Assembly (NCBI GenBank): GCA_016795125.1
Contig: JAEUIG010000585.1
Coordinates: forward strand, 1-11,252
Length of the DNA: 11,252 nucleotides
DNA from: Planctomycetaceae bacterium
GTDB lineage: Bacteria; Planctomycetota; Planctomycetia; Planctomycetales; Planctomycetaceae
Direction of reading: 5' to 3'
The position numbers and the translations under genes are program-made. Below are positions 1 through 5,909 of the stretch, piece after piece. The stretch's first letter is position 1. Each line of letters starts with the position of its first letter. The notes under the pieces were generated by a model. It was not told where the DNA came from and did no database searches. It worked only from the letters and a program-made list of their open reading frames with translations.

Positions 1-27
1 CTCCCGAGTGTCCGGGACAGCGAGAGT

Positions 28-231
28 TCACACCGGTTTGGAACCGGGACGGATTTCGTGCCAGAACATGCCGTGACACGTGGGGCACTTCAGATTGTAG
101 CCCGAACCAGGCGCCGGCTGTTGCGCCGCGCCCCCCTTGTCGGCGTCTTTTCCGTACCAGTTTTTGGTTTCCACGATCTCACATTCGTCGGTTTCCCAGC
201 AGTTGGGACACTTGGCGCGGACAGTGTTCAT
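28..231 (-). CDS. Small zinc-ribbon protein, function unknown
   Basis: A 67-residue protein with two CxxC knuckles, C8-P-N-C11 and C49-P-T-C52, about 37 residues apart. This spacing is typical of a treble-clef or rubredoxin-like zinc ribbon, so structural zinc binding is likely. The linker is rich in Gly, Ala, Gln and Pro, and there is an extra Cys17 and His53/His58 near the second knuckle. The reading frame stays open further upstream (to 297). I chose the ATG at 231 because the protein then begins directly before the first knuckle and a GAGG ribosome-binding site (complement of 241-244) lies 9 bases upstream. The upstream extension is Arg-rich and looks untranslated. The protein has no signal peptide or membrane segment, so it is probably cytoplasmic. 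It is divergent from the small membrane protein at 398. I cannot name a partner or a process; the zinc site is seen, the rest is unknown. Confidence 0.72.
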   Translation of the reverse strand: MNTVRAKCPNCWETDECEIVETKNWYGKDADKGGAAQQPAPGSGYNLKCPTCHGMFWHEIRPGSKPV

Positions 232-386
232 CCCGTTGATCCTCGGTTCAGCCAGTCGAATTCGTGTCGCAGGCCGCAGGTGAGAGCGGCGAATCACTCA
301 CAGGATAACGCGAATTCGCACGGCACGCATCTGCGATGCGTCGCTAATCGCAACACAGACAACCGACAACTGATCGCAGACTGCTT

Positions 387-392
387 ATACTT
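387..392 (+). promoter_or_regulatory. Possible -10 box (TATACT) for the small membrane protein gene
   Basis: TATACT sits in an unusually AT-rich patch of an otherwise GC-rich gap and would place a transcription start near 398-400, just ahead of the ATG at 422. The region about 17 bases upstream (CGACAA near 364) is a poor match to a -35 hexamer. Treat this as a candidate only. Confidence 0.25.
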
Positions 393-397
393 TGCCG

Positions 398-622
398 ATG
401 CCGCCTGCCGACCAGATTTTCATGGGAACCGCTTCTGCCGTCATGTGCGTGGTCGGGCTGCGGTACAGCGTGTGGCTGATCGAACAGACCCGCAAGGGGC
501 AGCGGCTGGCGGAACTGCTGGGAGCGGCCCGTGCGCTGATGGCCGTGCGCGCGTTTCTCGTGTGCGGTGCAGTGCTGGGCGTGCTGCTGGCGTTCGGCGT
601 CGTTAATCCGCTGCGCTGGTGA
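398..622 (+). CDS. Small two-helix membrane protein, hypothetical
   Basis: A 74-residue hydrophobic protein. Two likely transmembrane helices are visible, roughly residues 9-26 (ending in YSVWLI) and 48-68 (AFLVCGAVLGVLLAFGVV), joined by a short basic linker with a TRKGQR stretch. The codons are strongly G/C at third positions (many CTG, GTG, GCC), which supports real coding. The start is uncertain: TTG at 392, ATG at 398 and ATG at 422 are all in frame, and none has a good Shine-Dalgarno site. A TATACT sequence at 387-392 could be a -10 box, which would favour the ATG at 422 (66 residues). The 3' end overlaps the convergent truD gene by 20 bp. I do not recognise a family. Residues after the second helix end in NPLRW. 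Confidence 0.55.
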   Translation: MPPADQIFMGTASAVMCVVGLRYSVWLIEQTRKGQRLAELLGAARALMAVRAFLVCGAVLGVLLAFGVVNPLRW

Positions 623-1682
623 TGTTGTCGTCGTCGTCTTCGTCGGAGGCCGCTGTGGGCTTCAGGAACTCCCGCAGCAGGGTCGTCGCATAGACGCCGC
701 TGGGCAGGATGAACCGGAACCGCAGTGCATCGCCGGCCGCCTCGACGTGCAGGTCCTCCGGCCAGATGACGCACGGTCGTCGCGCGCCGGGGATCAGCTT
801 GCGGTGCGCGGCCAGCAATTCGGACGTGACGCCGTGCTGCTCCAGCACCGACTGCTCCTCCCGCAGCGGAGCACCGGTCGGCGGCTTCATGTCGATGCCG
901 AACATCGGCCCGGTGACAACGGTTTCCCGGCGATCAAAACGAGCCTGTTCGGCGGCGGCGTCTGCGACCACGAAGCAGCCGCGGCTGGCGACGACCTGCA
1001 TCACGTCGCCGGCCTCCACGCGATGCAGCCGGCCGGCGCGAATCCGGTTCGCGAGCACTTCGTTGAACAGCAGCGACTGCGCTGCGGAGAGCGCAAGCCG
1101 CAGCAGGAACCGCCGCCGCGCCGGCGGGATGTCGCGCGGCGTCCTGCGGCCGGTCAGCAGGTCGAAGCCCAGCGCGGCCGTCTCGTTGTCGACGCCGAAT
1201 CGCTGCTCGCCGTAATAGTTCGGAAACCCGCGATCGCGGGTCACTGCGGCGATCGCCGTGGCGTCTGCGAACGCACCTTCGGCGACGTCGCGGACGATGA
1301 TCTCAAACCGGTTGCCGCGCAGGTGCCCGGTCCGCAACTTGTTGCGATGCAGCGCGGCGGAGAGCACGCGCAGTTCGGGAGCATCGAGTTCCGGCACGCG
1401 TGCGGCTGCCTTGGCCGGGACCGACACGAACTGCCGCGTGACTGCACGGCGATCCTTCAGACCGGCGATGCCGACGTCGCCGCGCGCAATGCCGAGCACG
1501 CGGGCGATCCGCGCGTGCAGCTGTTCGGCCGACAGGTCGCGCTTCTCCACCCACAGGAACAGATGCTCGCCTTCGCCGCACGGCTCGTAGGCCGGAACTT
1601 CTTCGACGACGAAATCTTCCGGCGACTGCTTGAGGACGCCGCCGATTCCCGGGAGATCGGCGGTCAGATGCGGGGCGCTCAT
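603..1682 (-). CDS. truD: tRNA pseudouridine synthase TruD (bacterial type)
   Basis: TruD isomerises uridine 13 of tRNA to pseudouridine in the cytoplasm, using a catalytic aspartate. The 359-residue protein carries the family hallmarks in order: an N-terminal PEDFVVEEVP segment (residues 21-30), the catalytic motif GLKDRRAVTRQ with Asp77, the HLRGNRFEIIVR strand (120-131), the PNYYGEQRFG motif (154-163), an insertion (TRUD) domain around 165-320, and the C-terminal LPSGVYATTLLREF strand (326-339). The length matches E. coli-type TruD. I chose the ATG at 1682 because the family match begins there; the frame is open to a TTG at 1775, but that stretch overlaps other reading frames and has no family match. 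No Shine-Dalgarno site is visible. The C-terminus ends in an acidic tail (DEDDDD) encoded by a short trinucleotide run, and the last 20 bp overlap the convergent small membrane gene. A second, divergent TruD lies at 6996. Confidence 0.93.
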   Translation of the reverse strand: MSAPHLTADLPGIGGVLKQSPEDFVVEEVPAYEPCGEGEHLFLWVEKRDLSAEQLHARIARVLGIARGDVGIAGLKDRRAVTRQFVSVPAKAAARVPELDAPELRVLSAALHRNKLRTGHLRGNRFEIIVRDVAEGAFADATAIAAVTRDRGFPNYYGEQRFGVDNETAALGFDLLTGRRTPRDIPPARRRFLLRLALSAAQSLLFNEVLANRIRAGRLHRVEAGDVMQVVASRGCFVVADAAAEQARFDRRETVVTGPMFGIDMKPPTGAPLREEQSVLEQHGVTSELLAAHRKLIPGARRPCVIWPEDLHVEAAGDALRFRFILPSGVYATTLLREFLKPTAASDEDDDDNITSAAD

Positions 1683-1842
1683 TCGGCAGATGGTCGGATG
1701 AGCGCGATGCAGCGTCAACCGCGCCGCGCGAAAGTGGTCGGCTCGCTCTGCGAGCCGATGGTATTCGCCTTTCAATCCGGCGAAGTTGCGTTCGACGCCG
1801 AGCCGAATTCCGTTCGCATGCCGGTGGTCGCTGACGGCGCAT

Positions 1843-1892
1843 GCGCACGAGCGGCTCGGCGGGAGCCTCGCCCTCCCGGACGGCGATCGCCG
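1843..1892. repeat. Planctomycete-type GC-rich palindromic repeat
   Basis: The gap between truD and the EF-hand gene holds a GC-rich element around 1851-1879 with a 6-bp stem: CGGGAG at 1860-1865 pairs with CTCCCG at 1873-1878 around the loop CCTCGCC. Read on the minus strand it would translate as GEAPAEP, a nonsense peptide that recurs in planctomycete genome annotations (recollection, not searched). Directly next to it is a 12-bp perfect palindrome, CGGCGATCGCCG (1881-1892), only a few bases from the stop of the EF-hand gene. It could fold at the 3' end of that mRNA, but there is no T run, so a terminator role is not supported. Confidence 0.5.
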
Positions 1893-1895
1893 CGA

Positions 1896-2357
1896 TTATT
1901 GCGGGCGGCGCGGGAGCGGGCCGCCCGGGGGTGGGCCGCCGAAGCCGCCCGGCCCTCCCGGGGGAGGACCGCCGGGTCCGCCGCCGCGCGGGCCACCGGG
2001 GCCGCCCGGGCCGCCACGTTGTCCAGCGTTGGGAAACTCGGCGGTGATGGCGGCCGCGAGCGCCGTCAGCTCGGCTTTCGTCACCGTTCCGTCGTGATCG
2101 GCGTCGGCGCGGCGAAACAGCCGATGCAGCCGCGCGTCGGTGACTTCCTCGAGCGTGAGCTGTTCGTCGGCATTCTTGTCGAACTGGAGCATCCGCGTAA
2201 TGAGCAGCGTGCTGCCGTTCGTCGCCGCGGCGGTCGGGCCGCCGGGACCTCCAGGACGCCCCGGACCACCAGGACCACCGTTCGGCGGCGGGCCGGGCTG
2301 CGCGAACGCCAAGCCGGTCATCAGAGTCAAGACTGCTACGACCATGTGCATTCGCAT
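1896..2357 (-). CDS. Secreted EF-hand protein with Pro/Gly-rich tail
   Basis: A 153-residue exported protein likely to bind calcium outside the cytoplasm. The N-terminus is a signal peptide: MRMHMVVAVLTLMTGLAFAQ, with a probable cleavage after AFA. A Gly/Pro-rich linker follows, then two adjacent EF-hand loops: DKNADEQLTLEE (about residues 60-71), with Asp, Asn, Asp and the closing Glu in place, and DADHDGTVTKAE (about 84-95), a canonical loop. The last 40 or so residues are almost only Gly, Pro and Arg. I chose the ATG at 2357; a TTG four codons earlier is in frame, but GAGGTG then lies in the right place to serve as ribosome-binding site for the ATG. The same layout (signal peptide, paired EF-hands, low-complexity tail) is common in small planctomycete secreted proteins, whose roles are unknown. 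Confidence 0.85.
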   Translation of the reverse strand: MRMHMVVAVLTLMTGLAFAQPGPPPNGGPGGPGRPGGPGGPTAAATNGSTLLITRMLQFDKNADEQLTLEEVTDARLHRLFRRADADHDGTVTKAELTALAAAITAEFPNAGQRGGPGGPGGPRGGGPGGPPPGGPGGFGGPPPGGPLPRRPQ

Positions 2358-2383
2358 CAAACACCTCAATTGAAACGAAAGAA

Positions 2384-2460
2384 CTCACCGCAGAGGCGCG
2401 GAGCACGCAGAGTGAAGGCTTGTTTTTTTCTCTGCGACCTCCGCGTTCTCAGCGGTGAAC
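2384..2460. repeat. Long imperfect inverted repeat between dioxygenase and EF-hand genes
   Basis: Two arms of about 28 bases face each other. The left arm (2386-2413) begins CACCGCAGAGGCGCGGAG and the complement of the right arm (2430-2457) begins CACCGCTGAGAACGCGGAG; both end in CGCAGAG. They differ by about four substitutions and one indel. The spacer holds a run of seven T (on the minus strand, seven A). It fills most of the gap downstream of the dioxygenase stop and upstream of the EF-hand start, so a transcript from the dioxygenase gene would meet a strong hairpin. Motifs of the type GCAGAGGCGCGGAG...CGCAGAG recur as dispersed intergenic repeats in many environmental bacterial genomes (recollection). 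It may act as a transcription barrier or be a non-autonomous repeat. Confidence 0.7.
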
Positions 2461-2466
2461 TTATAA

Positions 2467-3207
2467 TTATTCCGCGCGGCGCGAGCGTCGTCGGCTGCGG
2501 GTCGGGGTGCGTCCGGTGCGCTGCGGGCCTTCGCGTTCCGGCGGGGTCGATCCGATGACGATGTCCATGCTGGCCGACAGTTCGCCGATGCGTGAATCCG
2601 GCATCGGGACGAAGTCCAGCAGGACGAACTCGCGATCGATCGGGTCGGCGATGCCCAGGAACACGCCGTCGTCCTTGTTGCCTTCGAACCCGTTGATGAA
2701 GAACTGGCTGGTGAGCAGCTCGTGGCCGTTCTGTGAGATCTTGAAGTGGATGTGCGGCGCGGGCCGGCCGGGGTAGGGGACGGGCTTGATCGTGCGGAAG
2801 CGGTATTCGCCGGTGGAACCGGTCGTGAACCGGCCGTAGCCCTGGAAGTTGCGGTCGCGCTGATCGGCCTTGCGCGTGCTGTCGGCCGAATGCAGATACA
2901 CGGCGTTCGCGTCGCACTGCCAGATTTCGATGTCCGCGTTGTTCAGCGGCTCGCCGGACGGGCTGAGGATGCGCCCCGTGAGGTGCGTGATCTCACCGAC
3001 CGACGGCGTCGTGGAATCGCCGACGATGATCAGGTCGTTGTCCTGATCGAGCGGCAGGTTGTCGGGATAGAAGGGTCCTTCCGTAAGGGCAGGGGTGCCG
3101 GCCAGTTCCTCGGCGAAGGCTCCCGGAACGGTCCACCAGGCAGCAGCGCCGGCGGCCATGGTCCGCAGAAAGTAACGTCGATCCGTCGGCAGGAGGGGGA
3201 GGTGCAT
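2467..3207 (-). CDS. Intradiol ring-cleavage dioxygenase-like protein, Tat-exported
   Basis: A 246-residue member of the intradiol dioxygenase family, related to protocatechuate 3,4-dioxygenase, which cleaves catechol rings between the hydroxyls with non-haem Fe(III). The four iron ligands of the family can be assigned by motif: Tyr104 (in ANAVYLHS), Tyr145 (in KPVPYPGRPAPHIHF), His152 and His154. Other family segments include EIWQCDA (95-100) and SQFFINGFEG. The N-terminus has a twin-arginine signal, DRRYFLRTMAAGAAAWW (residues 9-25), then AFAEE, so it is probably exported folded with its iron. The start at 3207 puts this signal at the correct place; the frame is open to 3312 but without matching sequence. 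The C-terminus ends in a very basic tail (RTPTRSRRRSRR). Exported intradiol dioxygenase-like proteins are common in planctomycetes; the substrate is unknown and could be a plant- or algal-derived aromatic. Confidence 0.9.
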   Translation of the reverse strand: MHLPLLPTDRRYFLRTMAAGAAAWWTVPGAFAEELAGTPALTEGPFYPDNLPLDQDNDLIIVGDSTTPSVGEITHLTGRILSPSGEPLNNADIEIWQCDANAVYLHSADSTRKADQRDRNFQGYGRFTTGSTGEYRFRTIKPVPYPGRPAPHIHFKISQNGHELLTSQFFINGFEGNKDDGVFLGIADPIDREFVLLDFVPMPDSRIGELSASMDIVIGSTPPEREGPQRTGRTPTRSRRRSRRAE

Positions 3208-3492
3208 CGCGCAGTTCTCTGGAAGTTCAGAAAGTCCGGGGAATCCAACACCGCGACGGTGTCGCGGTATCGCGCAATCCGTGCGGCAATTGTACCGCGC
3301 ACCGTCGCGCACGACGTCGTCGCGAAAGAGAGAACGCGAACTGGCTGCGTTCCACGACAGGGAATCTGCGCTCTCCCGAGAGTAGCACTGATTTCAAAGA
3401 GAGTGCCCATCGGGTAGCGAAGGGACGACAGCACGGGACTGCGCGTGATCGGACTTCGATCGGGGCCGATTCACATAGACAACGCACTCACC

Positions 3493-3544
3493 ATTCCGCC
3501 CCCCTCCCCGGCCCTCCCCCCGAAAAACGGCGGGAGGGAGGAAT
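3493..3544. repeat. Palindromic pyrimidine/purine repeat module
   Basis: An inverted repeat bounded by ATTCC (3493-3497) and GGAAT (3540-3544). Inside, CCCTCCCCCCG (3513-3523) faces CGGCGGGAGGG (3528-3538) across a short A-rich loop, giving a long hairpin with some mismatches. Strand asymmetry is marked: C-rich on the left, G-rich on the right. This CCCTCCCCCCG...CGGGAGGG pattern is typical of dispersed repeats I associate with planctomycete intergenic regions (recollection). Confidence 0.6.
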
Positions 3545-3554
3545 GTTGCGCGCC

Positions 3555-3613
3555 GTCGACCGGGGGTGTCGCTCCGCTCGCCTGGCGGCGAGCTGCGCTC
3601 AACCCCCGGCTAC
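3555..3613. repeat. Imperfect inverted repeat (CCGGGGGTGTCGCTCCGCTCG type)
   Basis: The left arm, CCGGGGGTGTCGCTCCGCTC (3560-3579), matches the complement of the right arm at 3590-3609 (read CCGGGGGTTGAGCGCAGCTC) at about 15 of 20 positions, with the centre CGCCTGGCGG itself palindromic. It follows the previous module within about ten bases, so the two form a composite block. Confidence 0.6.
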
Positions 3614-3619
3614 AGTCTG

Positions 3620-3636
3620 CGACCCCGTTGGGGTCG
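3620..3636. repeat. Perfect 7-bp stem hairpin CGACCCC-GTT-GGGGTCG
   Basis: CGACCCC (3620-3626) pairs perfectly with GGGGTCG (3630-3636) around a three-base loop. It is the third palindrome in a row in this gap. There is no T run on either side, so it does not look like a simple terminator; it reads as part of the composite repeat block. Confidence 0.6.
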
Positions 3637-3824
3637 TGCTGCAGATGGCGCGGATACTGCGAGGCACGCGAGTCAACTCACACACGCTGCACATCGATGC
3701 ACACGAGCCGCGCGATTCACTCGAGCGGCCTTCGAGTGCCGAATAGAATTGGCTCTCTCCCCTGATTGGGGTTCATCTTGAAATCCGCGATTCTTTCTGG
3801 GAGCGGGAGAATTCAGCCTCGCCG

Positions 3825-4790
3825 TTACGGCTTGCGGTAGACGGCGCCGGTGTCGACTCGCTCGAAGCCGGCCGCCTGGATGACGCGCGTCGCGAGCTGG
3901 TTGGCGTCCGGCGCGTGGACCTCGGCCAGGTCGATCAGTTCCTGGCGGAGACGCCTCAGCACTTCGACCAGCAGCGTCTGGCCATAACCCTGCCCGCGCA
4001 GCGATTCCACGACGAACAGGTCGACCAGTCCGATCGCGCGCTTCTGCCAGACCGGGATGTACTGGTCGAGTCCGATGACGGTGACGCCGGCCAGCGGCTC
4101 GCCGTCCTGTTTGCGGACCAGCCGGAATCGCAGGAGGTCGATGCCCGCCGAGTCCCAGCGTCCGAAATGCGTGTACCACCACCACGTCGGGTGGTAGGGC
4201 TTGTCGACGATGGTGAGTTCGGTCTGGCGGCGGATGGCCGCAATCCGCAGGTTGATCGGATCGCGCGCGACGGCCAGGTTCCTCTGATAAACGCCGTGCC
4301 GCTCGTGTTCAATGTAGCCGACGCCCAGGAAGAAGCTGTGTGCCAGCGGATCAGACTCGAGAAAGCCCGATGGCCGCGTACCGCCGTAGAGACCGAAATA
4401 GAACGGGTCGCGGTGCGGCGACGGGCCGGCGAAGATTTCGACGGCGCCCCGTTCGGCGAGGTAGGCTTCCGCCCGGCGGACGAGTTCGCGCCCGATGCCC
4501 TGGCGGTTGTAGTCCGGGTGCACCAGCGTGAGGCAGATGACGCCGCGGGAATAGTCGAGCCGGGACTCGTCATCCGTGCAGCAGAAGCCGGCGTGACACA
4601 GGCCGACGATCTGCGGCCCGTCGCAGGCCAGGATCAGTCCGGCCGGATCGAAGAAGAGCTGTGAGTAGTTGAAAACCTCGAACACATCCGTCGACTGCGG
4701 CCGTGCTCCGCTGCGCCCCAGCGGGCAGTGGTTCCACAGCTCCAGGATGCGGGGGGGATCCGGATTCCGGAAGGTCCGATACTGGATCAC
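3825..4790 (-). CDS. Tandem GNAT-domain N-acetyltransferase
   Basis: A 321-residue protein with two GNAT acetyltransferase domains. GNAT enzymes move an acetyl group from acetyl-CoA to an amine. The first domain (about 1-165) has the motif A pyrophosphate loop RQGIGREL (96-103) after LTLVHPDYN; the second (about 180-321) has RGQGYGQTL (265-273) after DLFVVES, and closes with AAGFERVDTGAVY (306-318), a usual GNAT end. Both domains keep the Q/R-x-x-G-x-G core, so both could bind acetyl-CoA. The start is a GTG at 4790 without a visible Shine-Dalgarno site; no better start exists in frame. It lies only 43 bp after the transketolase C-terminal subunit on the same strand, so co-transcription is likely. 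Tandem GNATs include mycothiol synthase, but nothing here shows that substrate. The acceptor is unknown. Confidence 0.88.
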   Translation of the reverse strand: MIQYRTFRNPDPPRILELWNHCPLGRSGARPQSTDVFEVFNYSQLFFDPAGLILACDGPQIVGLCHAGFCCTDDESRLDYSRGVICLTLVHPDYNRQGIGRELVRRAEAYLAERGAVEIFAGPSPHRDPFYFGLYGGTRPSGFLESDPLAHSFFLGVGYIEHERHGVYQRNLAVARDPINLRIAAIRRQTELTIVDKPYHPTWWWYTHFGRWDSAGIDLLRFRLVRKQDGEPLAGVTVIGLDQYIPVWQKRAIGLVDLFVVESLRGQGYGQTLLVEVLRRLRQELIDLAEVHAPDANQLATRVIQAAGFERVDTGAVYRKP

Positions 4791-4833
4791 GAGGTTGCGA
4801 GGCGGGAGGAAAGTCCGGGGCGGAACGCTACGA

Positions 4834-5802
4834 TCAGCTCGCTTTACGCTGGATGGCGCGCCGGGCGGCCCGGACGACGTGCTCGGCGGTCAGATCGTAT
4901 TTCTTGAGAAGTCCGTCCGGGTCGCCGCTTTCGGCATACGTGTCGCCGACGTTGACGAACTCCATGGGGACGGGGTGTGCGGCGGCCGTCACCTGTGCCA
5001 CGACCGAGCCGAGTCCGCCGTGATGCAGGTGCTCCTCGGCGACGACGATGGCTCCAGTCTCTTTGGCCGCGGCGGCCAGTGCCTCCGCATCGATTGGTTT
5101 GATGGTGTGCATGTCGAGGACGCGTGCTTTGACGCCATCCTTGGCCAGGAGCGTGGCGGCGTCGACCGCGGCGGCGACCATCAGGCCGTTGGCAACGATG
5201 GTCACGTCGCTCCCGTCGCGCACCTGAATCGCCTTGCCGATCTGGAACTTGACGCCCGGGGCATGAATCTCGGCCAGCTTGCCGCGGCCGACGCGCAGGT
5301 ACGTCGGCCCGACGTGTTCGATCATCGCCGCGGTCGCGGCGCGGGTCGTGGCGGCGTCCGAGGGGACGATCACGACGACTCCCGGCAGCGAGCAGGCCAG
5401 GGCGACGTCCTCGATGCCCATCTGGGAGGGTCCGTCCTCGCCGATCGAGATGCCGGTGTGTGAACCGACCATCTTGACGTTCATCTGCGGAAACGCGACC
5501 GACATCCGGATCTGGTCGAACGCGTTGTCCATCAGGAAGCAGGCAAAGCTGGCGACAATGGGAATCTTGCCGCAGGCGGCGAGGCCGCCGGCAATGCTGA
5601 CCATGTTGCTTTCGGCGATGCCGACGTTGAACCCGCGGTCGGGATACGCGAGCGCGAACGGCTCGGTCCGCGTCGAGTTGCCGACGTCGCCGTCGACCGT
5701 CACCAGCAGCGGGTTGGTCTTGCCCAGTTCCTTGAACGCATCACCGAAGGCGTCGCGAGGCGCCGGTCCAAGTTTCAGGCCGCTGAGTTCACCGAGGTAC
5801 AT
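4834..5802 (-). CDS. tkt: Transketolase, C-terminal subunit
   Basis: The second half of a split transketolase, which moves two-carbon ketol units between sugar phosphates using thiamine diphosphate. This 322-residue subunit holds the pyrimidine-binding domain and the C-terminal domain. Visible signatures: GDVGNSTR (38-45), the catalytic-glutamate segment NVGIAESNMVSIAGG (Glu64), AFDQIRMS (94-101), GSHTGISIGEDGPSQMGIED (113-132) and VLDMHTIKPID (228-238). At the substrate site the common bacterial/yeast DGPTHQ is DGPSQM, so Gln127 replaces the histidine, as in human transketolase (Gln428). The ATG at 5802 is preceded by GAGAGA and begins the family match; 20 further in-frame residues upstream come from an intergenic repeat and are not credible. 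It follows the N-terminal subunit with a 107-bp repeat-filled gap and precedes the GNAT gene by 43 bp. Confidence 0.94.
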   Translation of the reverse strand: MYLGELSGLKLGPAPRDAFGDAFKELGKTNPLLVTVDGDVGNSTRTEPFALAYPDRGFNVGIAESNMVSIAGGLAACGKIPIVASFACFLMDNAFDQIRMSVAFPQMNVKMVGSHTGISIGEDGPSQMGIEDVALACSLPGVVVIVPSDAATTRAATAAMIEHVGPTYLRVGRGKLAEIHAPGVKFQIGKAIQVRDGSDVTIVANGLMVAAAVDAATLLAKDGVKARVLDMHTIKPIDAEALAAAAKETGAIVVAEEHLHHGGLGSVVAQVTAAAHPVPMEFVNVGDTYAESGDPDGLLKKYDLTAEHVVRAARRAIQRKAS

Positions 5803-5816
5803 GAGTTGTTCTCTCA

Positions 5817-5901
5817 GGGGCAAAGGTGCAGAGGCGCAAAGGTGCAAAGGGAAGTCCTGCAATCCCTTATCCCCTCTGCCCCTTTGTCCCTCTGCCCCTC
5901 A
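5817..5901. repeat. GGGGCAGAGGGGCAAAGG-family inverted repeat inside the transketolase operon
   Basis: The 107-bp gap between the two transketolase genes is nearly all repeat. The left arm (5817-5852) is built from GGGGCAAAGGTGCAGAGG-type units; the right arm (5863-5900) is the complement of GAGGGGCAGAGGGACAAAGG-type units. They would form a long imperfect hairpin in the mRNA. The same family occurs twice more at 6813-6992, on the other side of the N-terminal subunit gene. The units can be read as variations on (G)GGGCA(A/G)AGG. Confidence 0.75.
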
Positions 5902-5909
5902 TTTTTGGT

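Larger units (their letters stand above)
3208..3824. other. 617-bp gap with no convincing gene, rich in repeats
   Basis: Short open frames exist on both strands but their translations are low-complexity, Arg/Pro/Ser-rich and follow the repeats, and none has a start signal or family match. The right half carries three palindromic modules listed separately (3493-3544, 3555-3613, 3620-3636), and a further small hairpin, CCCC-TGATT-GGGG, near 3760-3772. The left half (3208-3490) must contain the promoter of the dioxygenase gene, but I see no clear -35/-10 pair. Confidence 0.6.

Noticed and set aside
1..27. Possible terminator after the zinc-ribbon gene (CCCG...CGGG)
   Set aside because: The stem is only four base pairs and has no T run; the window edge cuts off the rest.
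1303..2406. A 367-residue open frame on the minus strand
   Set aside because: It overlaps truD and the EF-hand gene in another frame, is extremely Arg-rich and includes the translated GEAPAEP repeat.
567..2558. A 663-residue open frame on the plus strand
   Set aside because: It runs antisense through truD and the EF-hand gene, is Arg/Ala/Gly-rich, and has no family motif; it is open only because of the high GC content of the real genes.
2366..2917. A 183-residue minus-strand open frame inside the dioxygenase region
   Set aside because: It is a shifted frame of the dioxygenase gene that ends in the translated inverted repeat; the true frame has all iron ligands.
3445..3781. Short plus-strand frames in the long gap
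   Set aside because: Their sequence follows the palindromic repeats, they lack start signals, and they overlap one another in different frames.
5803..5862. A 20-residue N-terminal extension of the transketolase C-subunit
   Set aside because: It is a translation of the intergenic repeat (CASAPLPL type); the family match begins at the ATG at 5802.
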